Assembly (NCBI GenBank): GCA_017439985.1
Contig: JAFSIC010000029.1
Location: 1-64,000 of the forward strand
Origin: Oscillospiraceae bacterium
GTDB taxonomy: Bacteria > Bacillota > Clostridia > Oscillospirales > Ruminococcaceae
DNA: 64,000 bases
Reading direction: 5' to 3'
Shown here: positions 48,288 to 57,401 of the stretch, piece by piece
How the letters are laid out: each line of letters begins with the position of its first letter
How positions within the stretch are numbered: the stretch's first letter is position 1
Translations under genes and position numbers: made by a program
Notes under the pieces: generated by a model
Databases searched by the model: none
What the model saw: the letters and a program-made list of their open reading frames with translations, nothing else
What the model was told of the DNA's origin: nothing

Positions 48288-50285
48288 ATGAACCAGAAAA
48301 TGACCAAAGTGCTGGCACTGGCTATGGCTGCTGCAATGACTCTCTCTGCTTGCGGTTCTTCCGCTCCTGCAGAAACCCCAGCTGCACCATCTACCCCAGC
48401 AGCACCTACCACTCCGGCTGCACCATCCACCCCTGCAGCTCCTACTACTCCAGCTGCTCCGGAAGCTACCACCCCAGAATACGAACCAATCACTGACCTG
48501 GTTCTGTCCGGCGGCGCACCAAGCACCTTCCAGATTCTGAACACCGAAACTTCTAATGATAGAGTTTTCCTTATCAACCTGGTTGAAGGTCTCTGCGACA
48601 ATAATAACAAAGGTCAGATGACTCCTGCAGTTGCAAAAGAATGGGGTACCACCGATGGCGGTAAAACCTGGACCTTCAAACTGCGCGACAATGCAAAATG
48701 GGTTGACATCAACGGCAACGAAAAAGCAAACGTTACCGCTTACGACTGGGCAACCGGTATGGAATACATTCTGAACTTCCATAAAAACTCCGGCTTTAAC
48801 TCCGCAAACCTGGTTCAGAACATCGCAGGCGCTCAGGAATATCTGGATTACACCAAAGATCTGGATGCTGCAGAAGCTCTGGCTCTGACCTGGGGCGAAG
48901 GTTCTAAATTCGCTGAAATGGTTGGCATTGAAACTCCAGACGAATACACCATCGTGTACACCTGTCTGAAAGAAACCCCATACTTCGACTCTTTGACTAC
49001 CACTTCTTCTCTGTACCCACTGGCACAGGGCCTGATCGATGAAGTTGGTATTGAAAATGTAAACGCTGTTACCAACGAAACCATGTGGTACAACAGCTGC
49101 TACACTATGACTGACTACGAACACGGCGGCGAAATCGTTCTGACTGCTAACCCACTGTACTGGGATACCGATTGCACCCTGTTCAACACCGTAACCTACA
49201 AAACCGTTGAATCTCAGGATATGGCTTACATGCTGTACGAAAACGGTGAAATCGACCGCGTTTCCCTGGGTCAGTCTCAGGCTAAAGCAATCGCAGAAGA
49301 TCCAAACCACAAATTCCATGATTACATGGTAGAAGCAATCCCAGGCAGAACTTCCAACCATCTGCAGCTGAACTACGACAAAAACTTCCCAGATGGCACC
49401 AAAGACGTTCAGTGGAACACTGCTGTTGCTAACGAAGCATTCCGTAAAGCTCTCTACTACGGCGTAGACTTCACCGAATACTTCAAATGCTTCAACGCAG
49501 TTGAACCAATGTCCTGCACCAACGACTTCATCACCCGTGCTGGTGTATCTTACACCTCCGATGGTAAAGACTACGTAGAACTGGTTCGTGCAAACCTGGG
49601 CATGGATGCTGCAAGCTCTGACAAAATCGCTCACCTGAATGCTGACAAAGCAGCTCAGTACCTGGCACAGGCTAAAGAAGAACTGGCTAAAGAAGGCCTG
49701 ACCTTCCCAATCGTTGCTGAATACTATGTAGGCAACAACCAGGGCGAACTGGACAACGCAGCAGTTCTGAAACAGTGCATCGAAGATGCTATGGGTTCTG
49801 ACTTCGTTGAACTGAAAATCCTGACCTACGTAAAAGCATACTCTGAAGTACGTGACTCCGCTACCCAGGCATTCGGTATCTTCGGTTACGGCGGTGTTGT
49901 AGCTGACCCATCCACCTACCTGCGTCACTATCTGTACGATGACACCGCATGGTGGACCAACAAATACCTCCACACTGTAAACCTGCCAGAAGACAGCGAC
50001 ATCGTTGCAATTCAGAAAGAATTCACCGAACTCTACAACAAAGCAGACGCTATCGTTGATGACAACGATGCTCGTATGGCAGCATTCGCAGAAGCTGAAG
50101 CTCTCCTGCAGGAACATGCACTCACCATTCCTTGCTACGTAACCAACAGCCTGCAGCTGACCAAAATCGACCCTAACTCTCAGATGATCAGCCGTCTGGC
50201 AGCTTGCGATTCTAAGATGAAAAACTGGGTAACCAACGTTGATGGTTTCACCAGAGAACAGATCGCAGCAAACGCAGCAAAATAA
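48288..50285 (+). CDS. oppA: Oligopeptide ABC transporter substrate-binding lipoprotein
   Basis: A 665-residue family 5 extracellular solute-binding protein that captures peptides for the importer encoded downstream. The signal peptide ends TLSAC (lipidation at C22). A 40-residue repetitive linker of APAAPTTPAAPST type links it to the wall side. The SBP core begins LVLSGGAPSTFQILN and has DGGKTWTFKLRDNAKW, typical of OppA/DppA. GGAG lies 8-9 nt before the ATG. Codon use is extremely biased (GAA, CTG, GGT, CCA), which together with the terminator after the gene suggests it is made in excess over the permease. Confidence 0.95.
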   Translation: MNQKMTKVLALAMAAAMTLSACGSSAPAETPAAPSTPAAPTTPAAPSTPAAPTTPAAPEATTPEYEPITDLVLSGGAPSTFQILNTETSNDRVFLINLVEGLCDNNNKGQMTPAVAKEWGTTDGGKTWTFKLRDNAKWVDINGNEKANVTAYDWATGMEYILNFHKNSGFNSANLVQNIAGAQEYLDYTKDLDAAEALALTWGEGSKFAEMVGIETPDEYTIVYTCLKETPYFDSLTTTSSLYPLAQGLIDEVGIENVNAVTNETMWYNSCYTMTDYEHGGEIVLTANPLYWDTDCTLFNTVTYKTVESQDMAYMLYENGEIDRVSLGQSQAKAIAEDPNHKFHDYMVEAIPGRTSNHLQLNYDKNFPDGTKDVQWNTAVANEAFRKALYYGVDFTEYFKCFNAVEPMSCTNDFITRAGVSYTSDGKDYVELVRANLGMDAASSDKIAHLNADKAAQYLAQAKEELAKEGLTFPIVAEYYVGNNQGELDNAAVLKQCIEDAMGSDFVELKILTYVKAYSEVRDSATQAFGIFGYGGVVADPSTYLRHYLYDDTAWWTNKYLHTVNLPEDSDIVAIQKEFTELYNKADAIVDDNDARMAAFAEAEALLQEHALTIPCYVTNSLQLTKIDPNSQMISRLAACDSKMKNWVTNVDGFTREQIAANAAK

Positions 50286-50331
50286 TCTTGTCGCTTCTTT
50301 TTGAAGTGATGAAATGAACGAATCTTTGATC

Positions 50332-50368
50332 AAAAGGGGGTTGCATTGTAAAATGCAGCCCCTTTTTT
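50332..50368 (+). terminator. Terminator between oppA and oppB
   Basis: AAAAGGGG-G-TTGCATT (50332-50347) pairs with AATGCAGCCCCTTTT (50352-50366), followed by TT. It should stop most transcripts after oppA, with partial read-through into the permease genes. Confidence 0.85.
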
Positions 50369-50393
50369 CTGTTGAACAGGAGACAAATGATTT

Positions 50394-51347
50394 ATGTTAA
50401 AATATACGATTAAGCGCCTGTTTCAATCAGTCGTTACGATTTTCTTGATCGCTACGGCTGTATTTGTATTGATACGCATGCTTCCGCCGGAGAAGTTTTA
50501 CTTCGACTCCGATGAACAGATGTATCTCACAGATGATGTAAAAGAAGGCATTCTTCGTGAAGCCGGTCTGTTGGACCCGCTTCCGGAACAGCTCTTCCGT
50601 TTTTATGCTGATACACTGCAGGGAGATTTCGGTATATCCCGTCGAATTCAGCGAGATGCTCCGGTAACTAAACTGATCAGCAAAAAAGTAGGAATTTCTC
50701 TGCGTAACGGTGCTATGGCATTGGGTATTTCTCTGGTTGTCGGCGCCGGCATGGGTGTGTTCCAGACTTTGTATAAAGATAAGTTGTTCGATCATATCGG
50801 TACCGGTTATACCGTTTTTGTCCGTGCTGTGCCGACCATCGTATCGTATTCTTTGATTCTTGTATTCGGTTCCAAGGTGCTGGGGCTGCCGTCGCTATAC
50901 TCATCCAGAAAGCCGTTCCTGTCAAATATCATGCCGGTATTCTGCCTAGCTATGGTGTCCATCGCCGGCTATGCAATCTGGACCAGACGCTACATGGTAG
51001 ACGAACTGAATAAAGATTACATCAAAATGGCCCGCATCAAAGGTTTATCTTCCCGTGAAATCATGTTTGGTCATGTGTTGAAAAATGCTTTTGTACCACT
51101 GGTACAGTATCTGCCGGCATCGTTGCTGGATACCATTGGCGGTTCCTTGCTGGTGGAGCGTTTCTTCTCTGTTCCGGGTATGGGTACCTTCCTGGCAGAT
51201 GCCATTACCGCTTACGATGTCAACATTGTACAGACCCTGTCTTTGCTCTATGCAAGTTTGGGTGTCATGGGCGCATTCCTTGGTGACGTTCTGATGACGA
51301 TGCTTGACCCAAGAATTACTCTGACAGGAAAGGAGGCCACACGATGA
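50394..51347 (+). CDS. oppB: Oligopeptide ABC transporter permease (OppB type)
   Basis: A 317-residue inner-membrane permease with about six spans. The N terminus (KYTIKRLFQSVVTIFLIATAVFVLIRMLPP) is the family start, and DELNKDYIKMARIKGLSSREI with FGHVLKNAFVPLVQY is the EAA loop that docks the ATPase. Partner of OppC. It ends with a 4-nt overlap with oppC. Confidence 0.95.
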   Translation: MLKYTIKRLFQSVVTIFLIATAVFVLIRMLPPEKFYFDSDEQMYLTDDVKEGILREAGLLDPLPEQLFRFYADTLQGDFGISRRIQRDAPVTKLISKKVGISLRNGAMALGISLVVGAGMGVFQTLYKDKLFDHIGTGYTVFVRAVPTIVSYSLILVFGSKVLGLPSLYSSRKPFLSNIMPVFCLAMVSIAGYAIWTRRYMVDELNKDYIKMARIKGLSSREIMFGHVLKNAFVPLVQYLPASLLDTIGGSLLVERFFSVPGMGTFLADAITAYDVNIVQTLSLLYASLGVMGAFLGDVLMTMLDPRITLTGKEATR

Positions 51348-52264
51348 GCAACGATAAAAAGGACTTGTTCCGTTTTGCGGAACATTCTATTGAAGATGCA
51401 GAACGAATTGGTTTCTCAGACTACTCGTACTGGGGTTCCGTTATGCACAACTTCTTGAAGAAGAAAAGTGCAGTGTTTATGCTGATTCTCTTCCTCTTTG
51501 TTGTTATTTTCTCTCATGTTGCACTGGTCATTGCAAAATATGACTATTCGAGCCTGAGAATCGACTATGATCTCGCTTTCCAGACACCGAACGCAGAGTT
51601 CTGGTTCGGTACTGACAACTTGGGCCGTGACTATTGGTGTCAGGTATGGTATGCGGCTCAGATCTCCATTCGTCTTTCCCTGATCGTTGTACTGGGCGAG
51701 TCTATCCTCGGTGTTGTGATCGGTTGTATCTGGGGATACGTTCGCAGCTTGGATCGTTTCTTTACCGAGCTGTACAACTTCATCAGCAATATCCCGACCA
51801 TCATCTATATGACTTTGATCGCTATGGTTGTTGGCCAGTCTTTCACTATCATGGCAGTGACCATGATCTCCATCGGTTGGCTGGGAATGGCACGCAATGT
51901 ACGAAATCTGGTTATGATTTATCGTGACAGAGAGTATAATCTGGCTTCCCGCTGTCTGGGCACACCAATCTGGAGAGTTCTGCACAAAAATATTCTCCCA
52001 CATCTGGTCAGCGCTATTATTCTGCGTCTTGCGATTTCCATTCCATCCACTATTGCACAAGAATCCACCTTGTCTTATCTGGGTCTGGGTCTCGGCATCG
52101 ATACACCGTCTTTGGGTATTCTGCTGCGCAATGCTCGTACAGACTTCCTGAACAGACCGCATCTGCTGTTCTTCCCGGCGGTGATCGTATCCATCGTAAC
52201 CTTTACATTCTATCTGGTTGGCAATGCTTTCTCTGATGCAGCTGACCCGAAAAACCATACATAA
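51344..52264 (+). CDS. oppC: Oligopeptide ABC transporter permease (OppC type)
   Basis: A 306-residue permease. A hydrophilic N-terminal stretch with FRFAEHSIEDAERIGFSDYS precedes the first span (~45-65). The FGTDNLGRDYW motif and EAA loop DREYNLASRCLGTPIWRVLHKNILPH mark the DppC/OppC family. ATGA overlap with oppB; the ATPase gene starts 15 nt later with AGGAGGG in the gap. Confidence 0.95.
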   Translation: MSNDKKDLFRFAEHSIEDAERIGFSDYSYWGSVMHNFLKKKSAVFMLILFLFVVIFSHVALVIAKYDYSSLRIDYDLAFQTPNAEFWFGTDNLGRDYWCQVWYAAQISIRLSLIVVLGESILGVVIGCIWGYVRSLDRFFTELYNFISNIPTIIYMTLIAMVVGQSFTIMAVTMISIGWLGMARNVRNLVMIYRDREYNLASRCLGTPIWRVLHKNILPHLVSAIILRLAISIPSTIAQESTLSYLGLGLGIDTPSLGILLRNARTDFLNRPHLLFFPAVIVSIVTFTFYLVGNAFSDAADPKNHT

Positions 52265-52279
52265 GCAGGAGGGAACAAC

Positions 52280-54256
52280 ATGAATAAAGAAATTATCCTT
52301 TCTGCAAAGGATGTAGAAATCAGTTTCAACCTGCGTGGTAGAACACTGAAAGCGATCCGAAAATGTTCCCTTGATCTGTACAAAGGGGAAACATTAGCTA
52401 TCGTTGGTGAATCCGGTTCCGGTAAATCGGTATTTACCAAGTCCTTCATCGGTATGCTGGAAGCGAACGGTCATGTGACCGGCGGCAGCATCATGTACGA
52501 TGGTGTCGATTTAGCTCAGTACAGCAAAGAGAAAGAGTGGATGACCATCCGTGGCAAAAAAATTGCCATGGTTATGCAGGACCCGATGACTTCGCTGGAT
52601 CCACTGATGCCTGTGGGCAAACAGATCAAAGAAAGCATTGAGCATAATCAGGGTCTGCGTGGAAGTGAAGCGAAAAAAGCCGCTATCGAAATGCTGAAAA
52701 AAGTCGGTATCCCCGATGCAGAAAAACGCTATTCACAGTATCCTCACGAATTTTCCGGTGGTATGCGACAGAGGGTTGTTATCGCTATCGCGGTTGCCTG
52801 CTATCCTGAAATTCTGATCTGTGACGAGCCAACAACGGCGCTGGACGTTACCATTCAGGCGCAGATCCTGAAGCTGATCCGTGATCTGCAGAAAGAATAC
52901 AACATGACAGTTGTGTATATCACGCATGACTTAGGTGTTGTTGCAAATGTTGCAGATCGCGTGGCAGTTATGTATGCAGGTCAGATCATTGAATATGGTC
53001 TGGTCGATGAGATTTTCTTCGATGCATGGCATCCATATACTTGGGAGCTGCTGGCATCTCTTCCTCAGTACGGCGAAAAAGGCAAACCACTGCCTACTAT
53101 CGATGGTACACCACCAAACCTTTTCAATGAAATTACAGGCGATGCATTTGCACCACGCAATAAGCGTCCGTTGGAAATCGACTTTGTAGAGGAACCTCCG
53201 TACTTCGAGATTTCTCCGACCCATAAGGCAAAGACATGGTATCTGGATCCTCGTGCCCCCAAAATCGAGAAACCTCAGATCGCAAAAGAAGCTACCATGA
53301 AACCAATGGGCAAAGAGCCGGCTGTCTTTGACGAAAAACTGGTTGAGATCAAGAATCTCCAAGTCAGCTTTGGCAAGGGCAGAAGAAAATTTGTTGCAGT
53401 CAACAATGTCAATTTCGATATCTATAAAGGAGAGACCTTCTCTTTGGTTGGCGAGTCCGGTTCCGGTAAAACTACCATCGGTCGCGCCATTCTGCGCATC
53501 AATTCTGCTTCTTCCGGCGAAGTTCTCTACAAAGGTCAACGTATCAGCGGCAAAATCTCCAAGGAGACAGACCGTCATCTGATCAAAAACTGTCAGATGG
53601 TGTTCCAGGATCCGATGTCCTCCTTGAACGAACGCGCAAAGGTTGATTACATTGTTTCCGAAGGTTTGATCAACCATAAACTCTATCATGATGAAGCGGA
53701 CAGAAAAGCCAAAGTGGATAATGCTCTCCGTGAAGTTGGTTTGCTGCCGGAGTTTTCTTCTCGTTTCCCGCATGAGTTTTCCGGCGGTCAGCGTCAGCGT
53801 ATTGGTATCGCTCGAGCTCTTGTCATGGAGCCGGAATTTATTGTAGCCGATGAGCCAATCTCTGCACTGGATGTTTCTATTCGTGCACAGGTACTGAATT
53901 TGCTCAATGATCTGAAGAAGAAAAAGGGCTTGACCTATCTCTTCATCGCCCATGATCTGTCTGTTGTTCGCTATATCTCTGACCGTGTGGCAGTAATCCA
54001 TAAAGGACGCATTGTTGAGCTGGCAGAAACAGAAGAACTGTTCGAGCATCCGCTGCACCCATATACAAAAGCTCTGCTGTCTGCGGTTCCGATCCCAAAT
54101 CCGACACTGGAACGTCAGAAAGAGCTGTTGGTCTATGATTCTGCTATGCATGACTATTCCAGCGATCTGCCTGTTTGGGAGGAGATCAAGCCGGGGCACT
54201 TTGTTTACGGTAATCAGCGTGAGCTGGATCATTACAGAAAAGAACTGCAGAAATAA
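52280..54256 (+). CDS. Fused OppD-OppF ABC ATPase
   Basis: Two complete ABC ATPase domains in one 658-residue chain. The first (OppD-like) has Walker A GESGSGKS (43-50), signature [15 protein letters not shown] and DEPTTALD. The second (OppF-like) has GESGSGKTT (~391-399), signature [15 protein letters not shown] and DEPISALD. Each is followed by a segment like [21 protein letters not shown], the OppD/OppF C-terminal signature for peptide importers. In many bacteria the two are separate; the fusion here is like GsiA or YejF. It is the last ATPase gene of the opp operon. Confidence 0.95.
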   Translation: MNKEIILSAKDVEISFNLRGRTLKAIRKCSLDLYKGETLAIVGESGSGKSVFTKSFIGMLEANGHVTGGSIMYDGVDLAQYSKEKEWMTIRGKKIAMVMQDPMTSLDPLMPVGKQIKESIEHNQGLRGSEAKKAAIEMLKKVGIPDAEKRYSQYPHEFSGGMRQRVVIAIAVACYPEILICDEPTTALDVTIQAQILKLIRDLQKEYNMTVVYITHDLGVVANVADRVAVMYAGQIIEYGLVDEIFFDAWHPYTWELLASLPQYGEKGKPLPTIDGTPPNLFNEITGDAFAPRNKRPLEIDFVEEPPYFEISPTHKAKTWYLDPRAPKIEKPQIAKEATMKPMGKEPAVFDEKLVEIKNLQVSFGKGRRKFVAVNNVNFDIYKGETFSLVGESGSGKTTIGRAILRINSASSGEVLYKGQRISGKISKETDRHLIKNCQMVFQDPMSSLNERAKVDYIVSEGLINHKLYHDEADRKAKVDNALREVGLLPEFSSRFPHEFSGGQRQRIGIARALVMEPEFIVADEPISALDVSIRAQVLNLLNDLKKKKGLTYLFIAHDLSVVRYISDRVAVIHKGRIVELAETEELFEHPLHPYTKALLSAVPIPNPTLERQKELLVYDSAMHDYSSDLPVWEEIKPGHFVYGNQRELDHYRKELQK

Positions 54257-54267
54257 GGAGAAGAACT

Positions 54268-54657
54268 GTGAAACGTATCCTATCGCTGTTTCGTCCGTCT
54301 GTGATCCGGGCTGCTATCCACATGGCTGGAATTAAAATTTTGATTGCTTTGGCTGTGCTTTTTTTGTGGGACCGTCTGATCAATCAGGGGAGTATCCTGC
54401 CATATAGTATGATGGAATCCGGCTTTTTCGCAGCATTTATCTTCTTTGTCATCGGAGCATGGCTTCAGTATCTTTCCCTTGACGGAATGCATCCGTTTCG
54501 GGCATTGCAGACAAAGAAAAAGAATCGCTCCATCACTGCTATGGATGAGGAGGAGCTGGATGAAGATGAGGCGACTGCAGCCAAGCTGTTCTCCAATCTT
54601 TTTGCAGCAATCCTGTTTCTGATCCCGAGTTTGATCGCGGTAATTTTTAATTCTTAA
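54268..54657 (+). CDS. Membrane protein of unknown function after the opp operon (129 aa)
   Basis: Three hydrophobic segments lie at about 16-36, 48-66 and 110-127, with an acidic linker (MDEEELDEDEATAAK) between the second and third. No family assigned. It starts with GTG 54268, 7 nt after AAGGAG, 11 nt after the OppDF stop, so it is probably part of the opp transcript. Its relation to peptide import is unknown. Confidence 0.75.
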   Translation: MKRILSLFRPSVIRAAIHMAGIKILIALAVLFLWDRLINQGSILPYSMMESGFFAAFIFFVIGAWLQYLSLDGMHPFRALQTKKKNRSITAMDEEELDEDEATAAKLFSNLFAAILFLIPSLIAVIFNS

Positions 54658-54698
54658 AATCAACAAAATGTCACGACAGGGGATTTTGTTGCATAAAT

Positions 54699-54740
54699 GA
54701 AGAAAACAGGCACAGCAAACTGCTGTGCCTGTTTTCTTAT
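54699..54740. terminator. Bidirectional terminator
   Basis: AGAAAACAGGCACAGCA (54701-54717), loop AAC, TGCTGTGCCTGTTTTCT (54721-54737). It ends the opp unit (plus) and the VanW operon (minus). A weaker hairpin, CAACAAAAT/ATTTTGTTG, lies just before (54661-54691). Confidence 0.9.
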
Positions 54741-54747
54741 GGAAGTC

Positions 54748-54972
54748 TTATTGATATTCCTTCACCAGTTCAATGATACTGTTTATATTGCGGAAGCGGT
54801 TGCGGTCAACCTGAGTTGGCTGGATGGAGATTCCCTCAAAGTCCAGCTCTGTCAGCAGCTCAATGAACGCAAGGGAATCGAGAATTCCACTGTCGATTAG
54901 ATCAATAGACTCATCCAGTGCATCCTCAGTGCCGCAAACACGAACCAACAGACTACGAATCATTTCATCCAT
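54748..54972 (-). CDS. DltC-like carrier protein
   Basis: A 74-residue acyl/peptidyl carrier protein. The phosphopantetheine attachment site is LIDSGILDSLAF with Ser33, and the later DRNRFRNINSI segment resembles D-alanyl carrier proteins. It must be loaded by a phosphopantetheinyl transferase. It is the last gene of the operon, 4 nt after the adenylation gene, whose product should load it with an amino acid. No acyltransferase partner is seen next to it. Confidence 0.9.
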   Translation of the reverse strand: MDEMIRSLLVRVCGTEDALDESIDLIDSGILDSLAFIELLTELDFEGISIQPTQVDRNRFRNINSIIELVKEYQ

Positions 54973-54976
54973 AGGA

Positions 54977-56335
54977 TCACCTCATTTTTATTTTCACATT
55001 GGGCGTAAGGGGAAGCTCCTCCATGGGGAAGAACAGACTTGGAATCATGTAAGACGGAAGCTGCTTTGCGAGTTCATGGCGCAGATCATCGATACAAGTG
55101 GGGAATGGCTGCAGATACGCCGTCAAACGGCGAACACTGCCGCTTCGATCATACTGCGGCACAATGACAGCCTGCTGAATGTCTGGGAGAGCCTCCACAT
55201 GATGCCGAATTTCCACCAGATCGATGCGGTAGCCCATGTACTTGATTTGACTGTCCTTGCGTCCGAAACAGTACAGTAAGCCCTGTTCGATCGTACCGAG
55301 GTCGCCGCTGTGATAACAGGAAGACTGTGCGTCTTGATTCAAATACCCACGGAAAACAGAATCACCCTCCAGGCAGATTTCGTTTTGCTCGACAGTGATG
55401 TGAACAGCCGCTGTGCTGATTTCACCGACAGGAAGCAAATCCTGTTCCAGATGTTCAGCAGTGATTTGAACGCCGCAGACGGCGCAGGTCGCTTCGGTGG
55501 GTCCGTACGCGTTGAAAAGATACAGCTCAGGGAAGCGCTGAAGCATCAGAGCAGCGGTGTTTTTCGGCAAAAGCTCTCCGCAGAGAAAGACTGCTTTCAG
55601 TGCAGGCATCTGCTCCTGACAGAAGCCGTGGTCGCAGAGACAGAGACGCAAAAAGGTCGGCGTGCAGACAAGGGTACAATCGCTTTGTTTCTGAATAAGA
55701 GAGAAGAAGCGCGCCAGCTCAAACTGATCCTGTTTGGAGTTGAGAAGGAGGGTACCGCCATTGCACAGAGCCATGCACCAATCAGCTACCGACAAATCAA
55801 AGGAGAGATTGGCTTGATTGAGAATCGAAGCTCGTGAAAGCTGCGGATATTGCAGGATCCACTGAGCAAAGTTCTCCAGATTACCGCAGGAAATCGTAAT
55901 GCCCTTGGGGGTTCCGGTGCTGCCAGAAGTAAACATGATATAGGCGATGCGCTCCTTGCAGAAGATGAACTCGAAGCGCTCATCACTGAAAGGGATATCG
56001 TTCCAATGAAAAGAGGGGATTGCTGCATTGATTTCGGAGTCCTCCGCATAGAACAGCTGTTCAGCGCCGCAGAGCCCCATGATTCGATGGATTCGTTCGG
56101 CGGGCAGGGAGCTGTCGCAGGGAACCCAAGCTCGTCCGCTGAGCAGACAAGCCAGCAGGGACACGATCATGCGAGGATGCTTATGACCGAAAACCAGAAG
56201 TGGTCCACGGCTTTCCTTTAGAAATGCAGCCAGTTGCTGAGCTTCCGCATAGAGCTGCCCGTAGGTGTAGCGGATATCACCTTGACAAACAGCAATCTGA
56301 TGCGGATCCTGCTGGAAGATACGCTCTAAGTACAT
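54977..56335 (-). CDS. DltA-like amino acid adenylation enzyme
   Basis: A 452-residue ANL-superfamily enzyme that activates an amino acid with ATP and transfers it to a carrier. Core motifs are TSGSTGTPKG (136-145), NAYGPTE (275-281), YHSGD (341-345), the hinge GRKDSQIKYMGYRID (358-372), and catalytic K448 in LTPNVKIK. The segment LNQANLSFDLSVAD closely resembles DltA (NQAPFSFDLSV), so D-alanine is the likeliest substrate, but this is inferred. It is slightly short for DltA (~500). The start overlaps the VanW gene by 10 nt; the carrier follows after 4 nt. Confidence 0.92.
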   Translation of the reverse strand: MYLERIFQQDPHQIAVCQGDIRYTYGQLYAEAQQLAAFLKESRGPLLVFGHKHPRMIVSLLACLLSGRAWVPCDSSLPAERIHRIMGLCGAEQLFYAEDSEINAAIPSFHWNDIPFSDERFEFIFCKERIAYIMFTSGSTGTPKGITISCGNLENFAQWILQYPQLSRASILNQANLSFDLSVADWCMALCNGGTLLLNSKQDQFELARFFSLIQKQSDCTLVCTPTFLRLCLCDHGFCQEQMPALKAVFLCGELLPKNTAALMLQRFPELYLFNAYGPTEATCAVCGVQITAEHLEQDLLPVGEISTAAVHITVEQNEICLEGDSVFRGYLNQDAQSSCYHSGDLGTIEQGLLYCFGRKDSQIKYMGYRIDLVEIRHHVEALPDIQQAVIVPQYDRSGSVRRLTAYLQPFPTCIDDLRHELAKQLPSYMIPSLFFPMEELPLTPNVKIKMR

Positions 56336-57168
56336 GCTTCATCCTCCTTCAGAATCTGATCCTGCGGGATCAAAGCAGGATCGTAGAGGACGCGGGAGTG
56401 ATTGTCAAGAATCAGCTTCTTTTCCACCAGATTGCGCTGGCTGTCGTAGGCTTCGCGGTAGATTTTGCTGCAGCGGAACCAGCCGTCCGCTTCCTGTCGG
56501 AAGCAGTGACCTTCCTCCACGATGCGATACTTGTATGGAAACGGAGTTGTACTGCGCAGTTCACCGCAAAGATCGTCCTCCGTCACCCAAACAAGCAGCT
56601 GAACCGCCTGATTGCTATTGTTTTTGAACTGATAGTCCACATTGTTGTAGAATACAGAAGTTCCTGTTCCAAAGGGAACGCGACGGCGTTCGTCGGGGAA
56701 GAGGGAATCGCTGTGATGATGCAGCTCCGTCACTTCCAGTGGACTGTTGAGTACCAGCCAGTGAATCAGATTGGCCAGCTGACACAGGCCGCCTCCCGGA
56801 GCGGAGCCCAAGCCTTTGCAGCTGATGGTCAGTGCTTCTTTGTAGCCCTTTTCCTCGGTAGCACGACCAATCAGTTTCCAGAAAGAAAAGGTTTCCCCGG
56901 GCTCAATGACGATGCCGTTGACTTTCTCTGCGGCAAGCCGCAAATTGTGCGCCTTGTTGTACTGTAGCTGCAAATCTACCCCATGCAGGCGGCGAATCAG
57001 CGGAGAAACGTGGCTCTTCACGATGCAAGGCAGGGGATGATCGGGCTGTTGATAATAGGCGAAGCGCTGTCCAGAGAACAGATGCTTCAGATTCCGCAGG
57101 AGAAACTCCTTGCGCAGTGAGATTTCATAGCAAACAGGATGCAGCTCACAAAATAATTTTCTTTTCAT
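56326..57168 (-). CDS. VanW-family protein
   Basis: A 280-residue protein with a VanW domain (about 60-190): the motif PGETFSFWKLIGRATEEKGY, then GGGLCQLANLIHWLVL and HHHSDSLFPDERRRVPFGTG. VanW is found in vanB-type glycopeptide-resistance clusters and in many Firmicutes, with no settled activity. No signal peptide or membrane span is visible, so this form is cytosolic. It is the first gene of an operon with a DltA-like enzyme and carrier, which suggests a role in wall or peptide modification. GAGGAG lies 8 nt before the ATG. Confidence 0.93.
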   Translation of the reverse strand: MKRKLFCELHPVCYEISLRKEFLLRNLKHLFSGQRFAYYQQPDHPLPCIVKSHVSPLIRRLHGVDLQLQYNKAHNLRLAAEKVNGIVIEPGETFSFWKLIGRATEEKGYKEALTISCKGLGSAPGGGLCQLANLIHWLVLNSPLEVTELHHHSDSLFPDERRRVPFGTGTSVFYNNVDYQFKNNSNQAVQLLVWVTEDDLCGELRSTTPFPYKYRIVEEGHCFRQEADGWFRCSKIYREAYDSQRNLVEKKLILDNHSRVLYDPALIPQDQILKEDEACT

Positions 57169-57184
57169 ACTCTTTACTCCTCGT

Positions 57185-57205
57185 TACAAATTCTGTTAAT
57201 TTGTA
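57185..57205. promoter_or_regulatory. Perfect inverted repeat, probable operator of the VanW operon
   Basis: TACAAATT (57185-57192), CTGTT, AATTTGTA (57198-57205), starting 8 bp after the -10 on the minus strand. TACA...TGTA ends are reminiscent of BlaI/MecI-type sites, but the spacing differs from those at 29381-29421. Confidence 0.6.
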
Positions 57206-57213
57206 CTATCTGT

Positions 57214-57242
57214 ACCATACAACATTTGTCGTGCCTTGTCAA
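57214..57242 (-). promoter_or_regulatory. Sigma-A promoter of the VanW operon
   Basis: On the minus strand consensus TTGACA (57242-57237), 17 nt, TATGGT (57219-57214). An 18-bp palindrome AAAGTAGGCTCCTACTTT (57257-57274) lies 15 bp upstream of the -35, a position suited to an activator. Confidence 0.75.
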
Positions 57243-57331
57243 CGGGTTCCGCATGGAAAGTAGGCTCCTACTTTATAAAACGAAAGAAAAGACAAAAACA
57301 GGACAGACTTTTTCTTTTTTTCAAAATTTTG

Positions 57332-57360
57332 TTCCCAAACTGTCCGATTTTTGCTACAAT
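57332..57360 (+). promoter_or_regulatory. Possible promoter of the sigma factor operon
   Basis: TTCCCA (57332-57337), 17 nt, TACAAT (57355-57360) with TG before the -10. A GGACAG...CTGTCC pair (57301-57306 and 57340-57345) brackets the -35 region. Confidence 0.55.
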
Positions 57361-57401
57361 TTTCGTTATATAGGTTAGAAGAGCAAAGAGGAGGAAAAAC
57401 G

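Noticed and set aside
48222..50333. Minus-strand ORF of 703 codons opposite oppA
   Set aside because: Shadow of the highly biased oppA codon use; the Ser/Cys/Phe-rich translation has no domain and no ribosome binding site.
54748..57168. Calling the operon a non-ribosomal peptide synthetase cluster
   Set aside because: There is no condensation or thioesterase domain, and the adenylation enzyme and carrier are closer to DltA/DltC.
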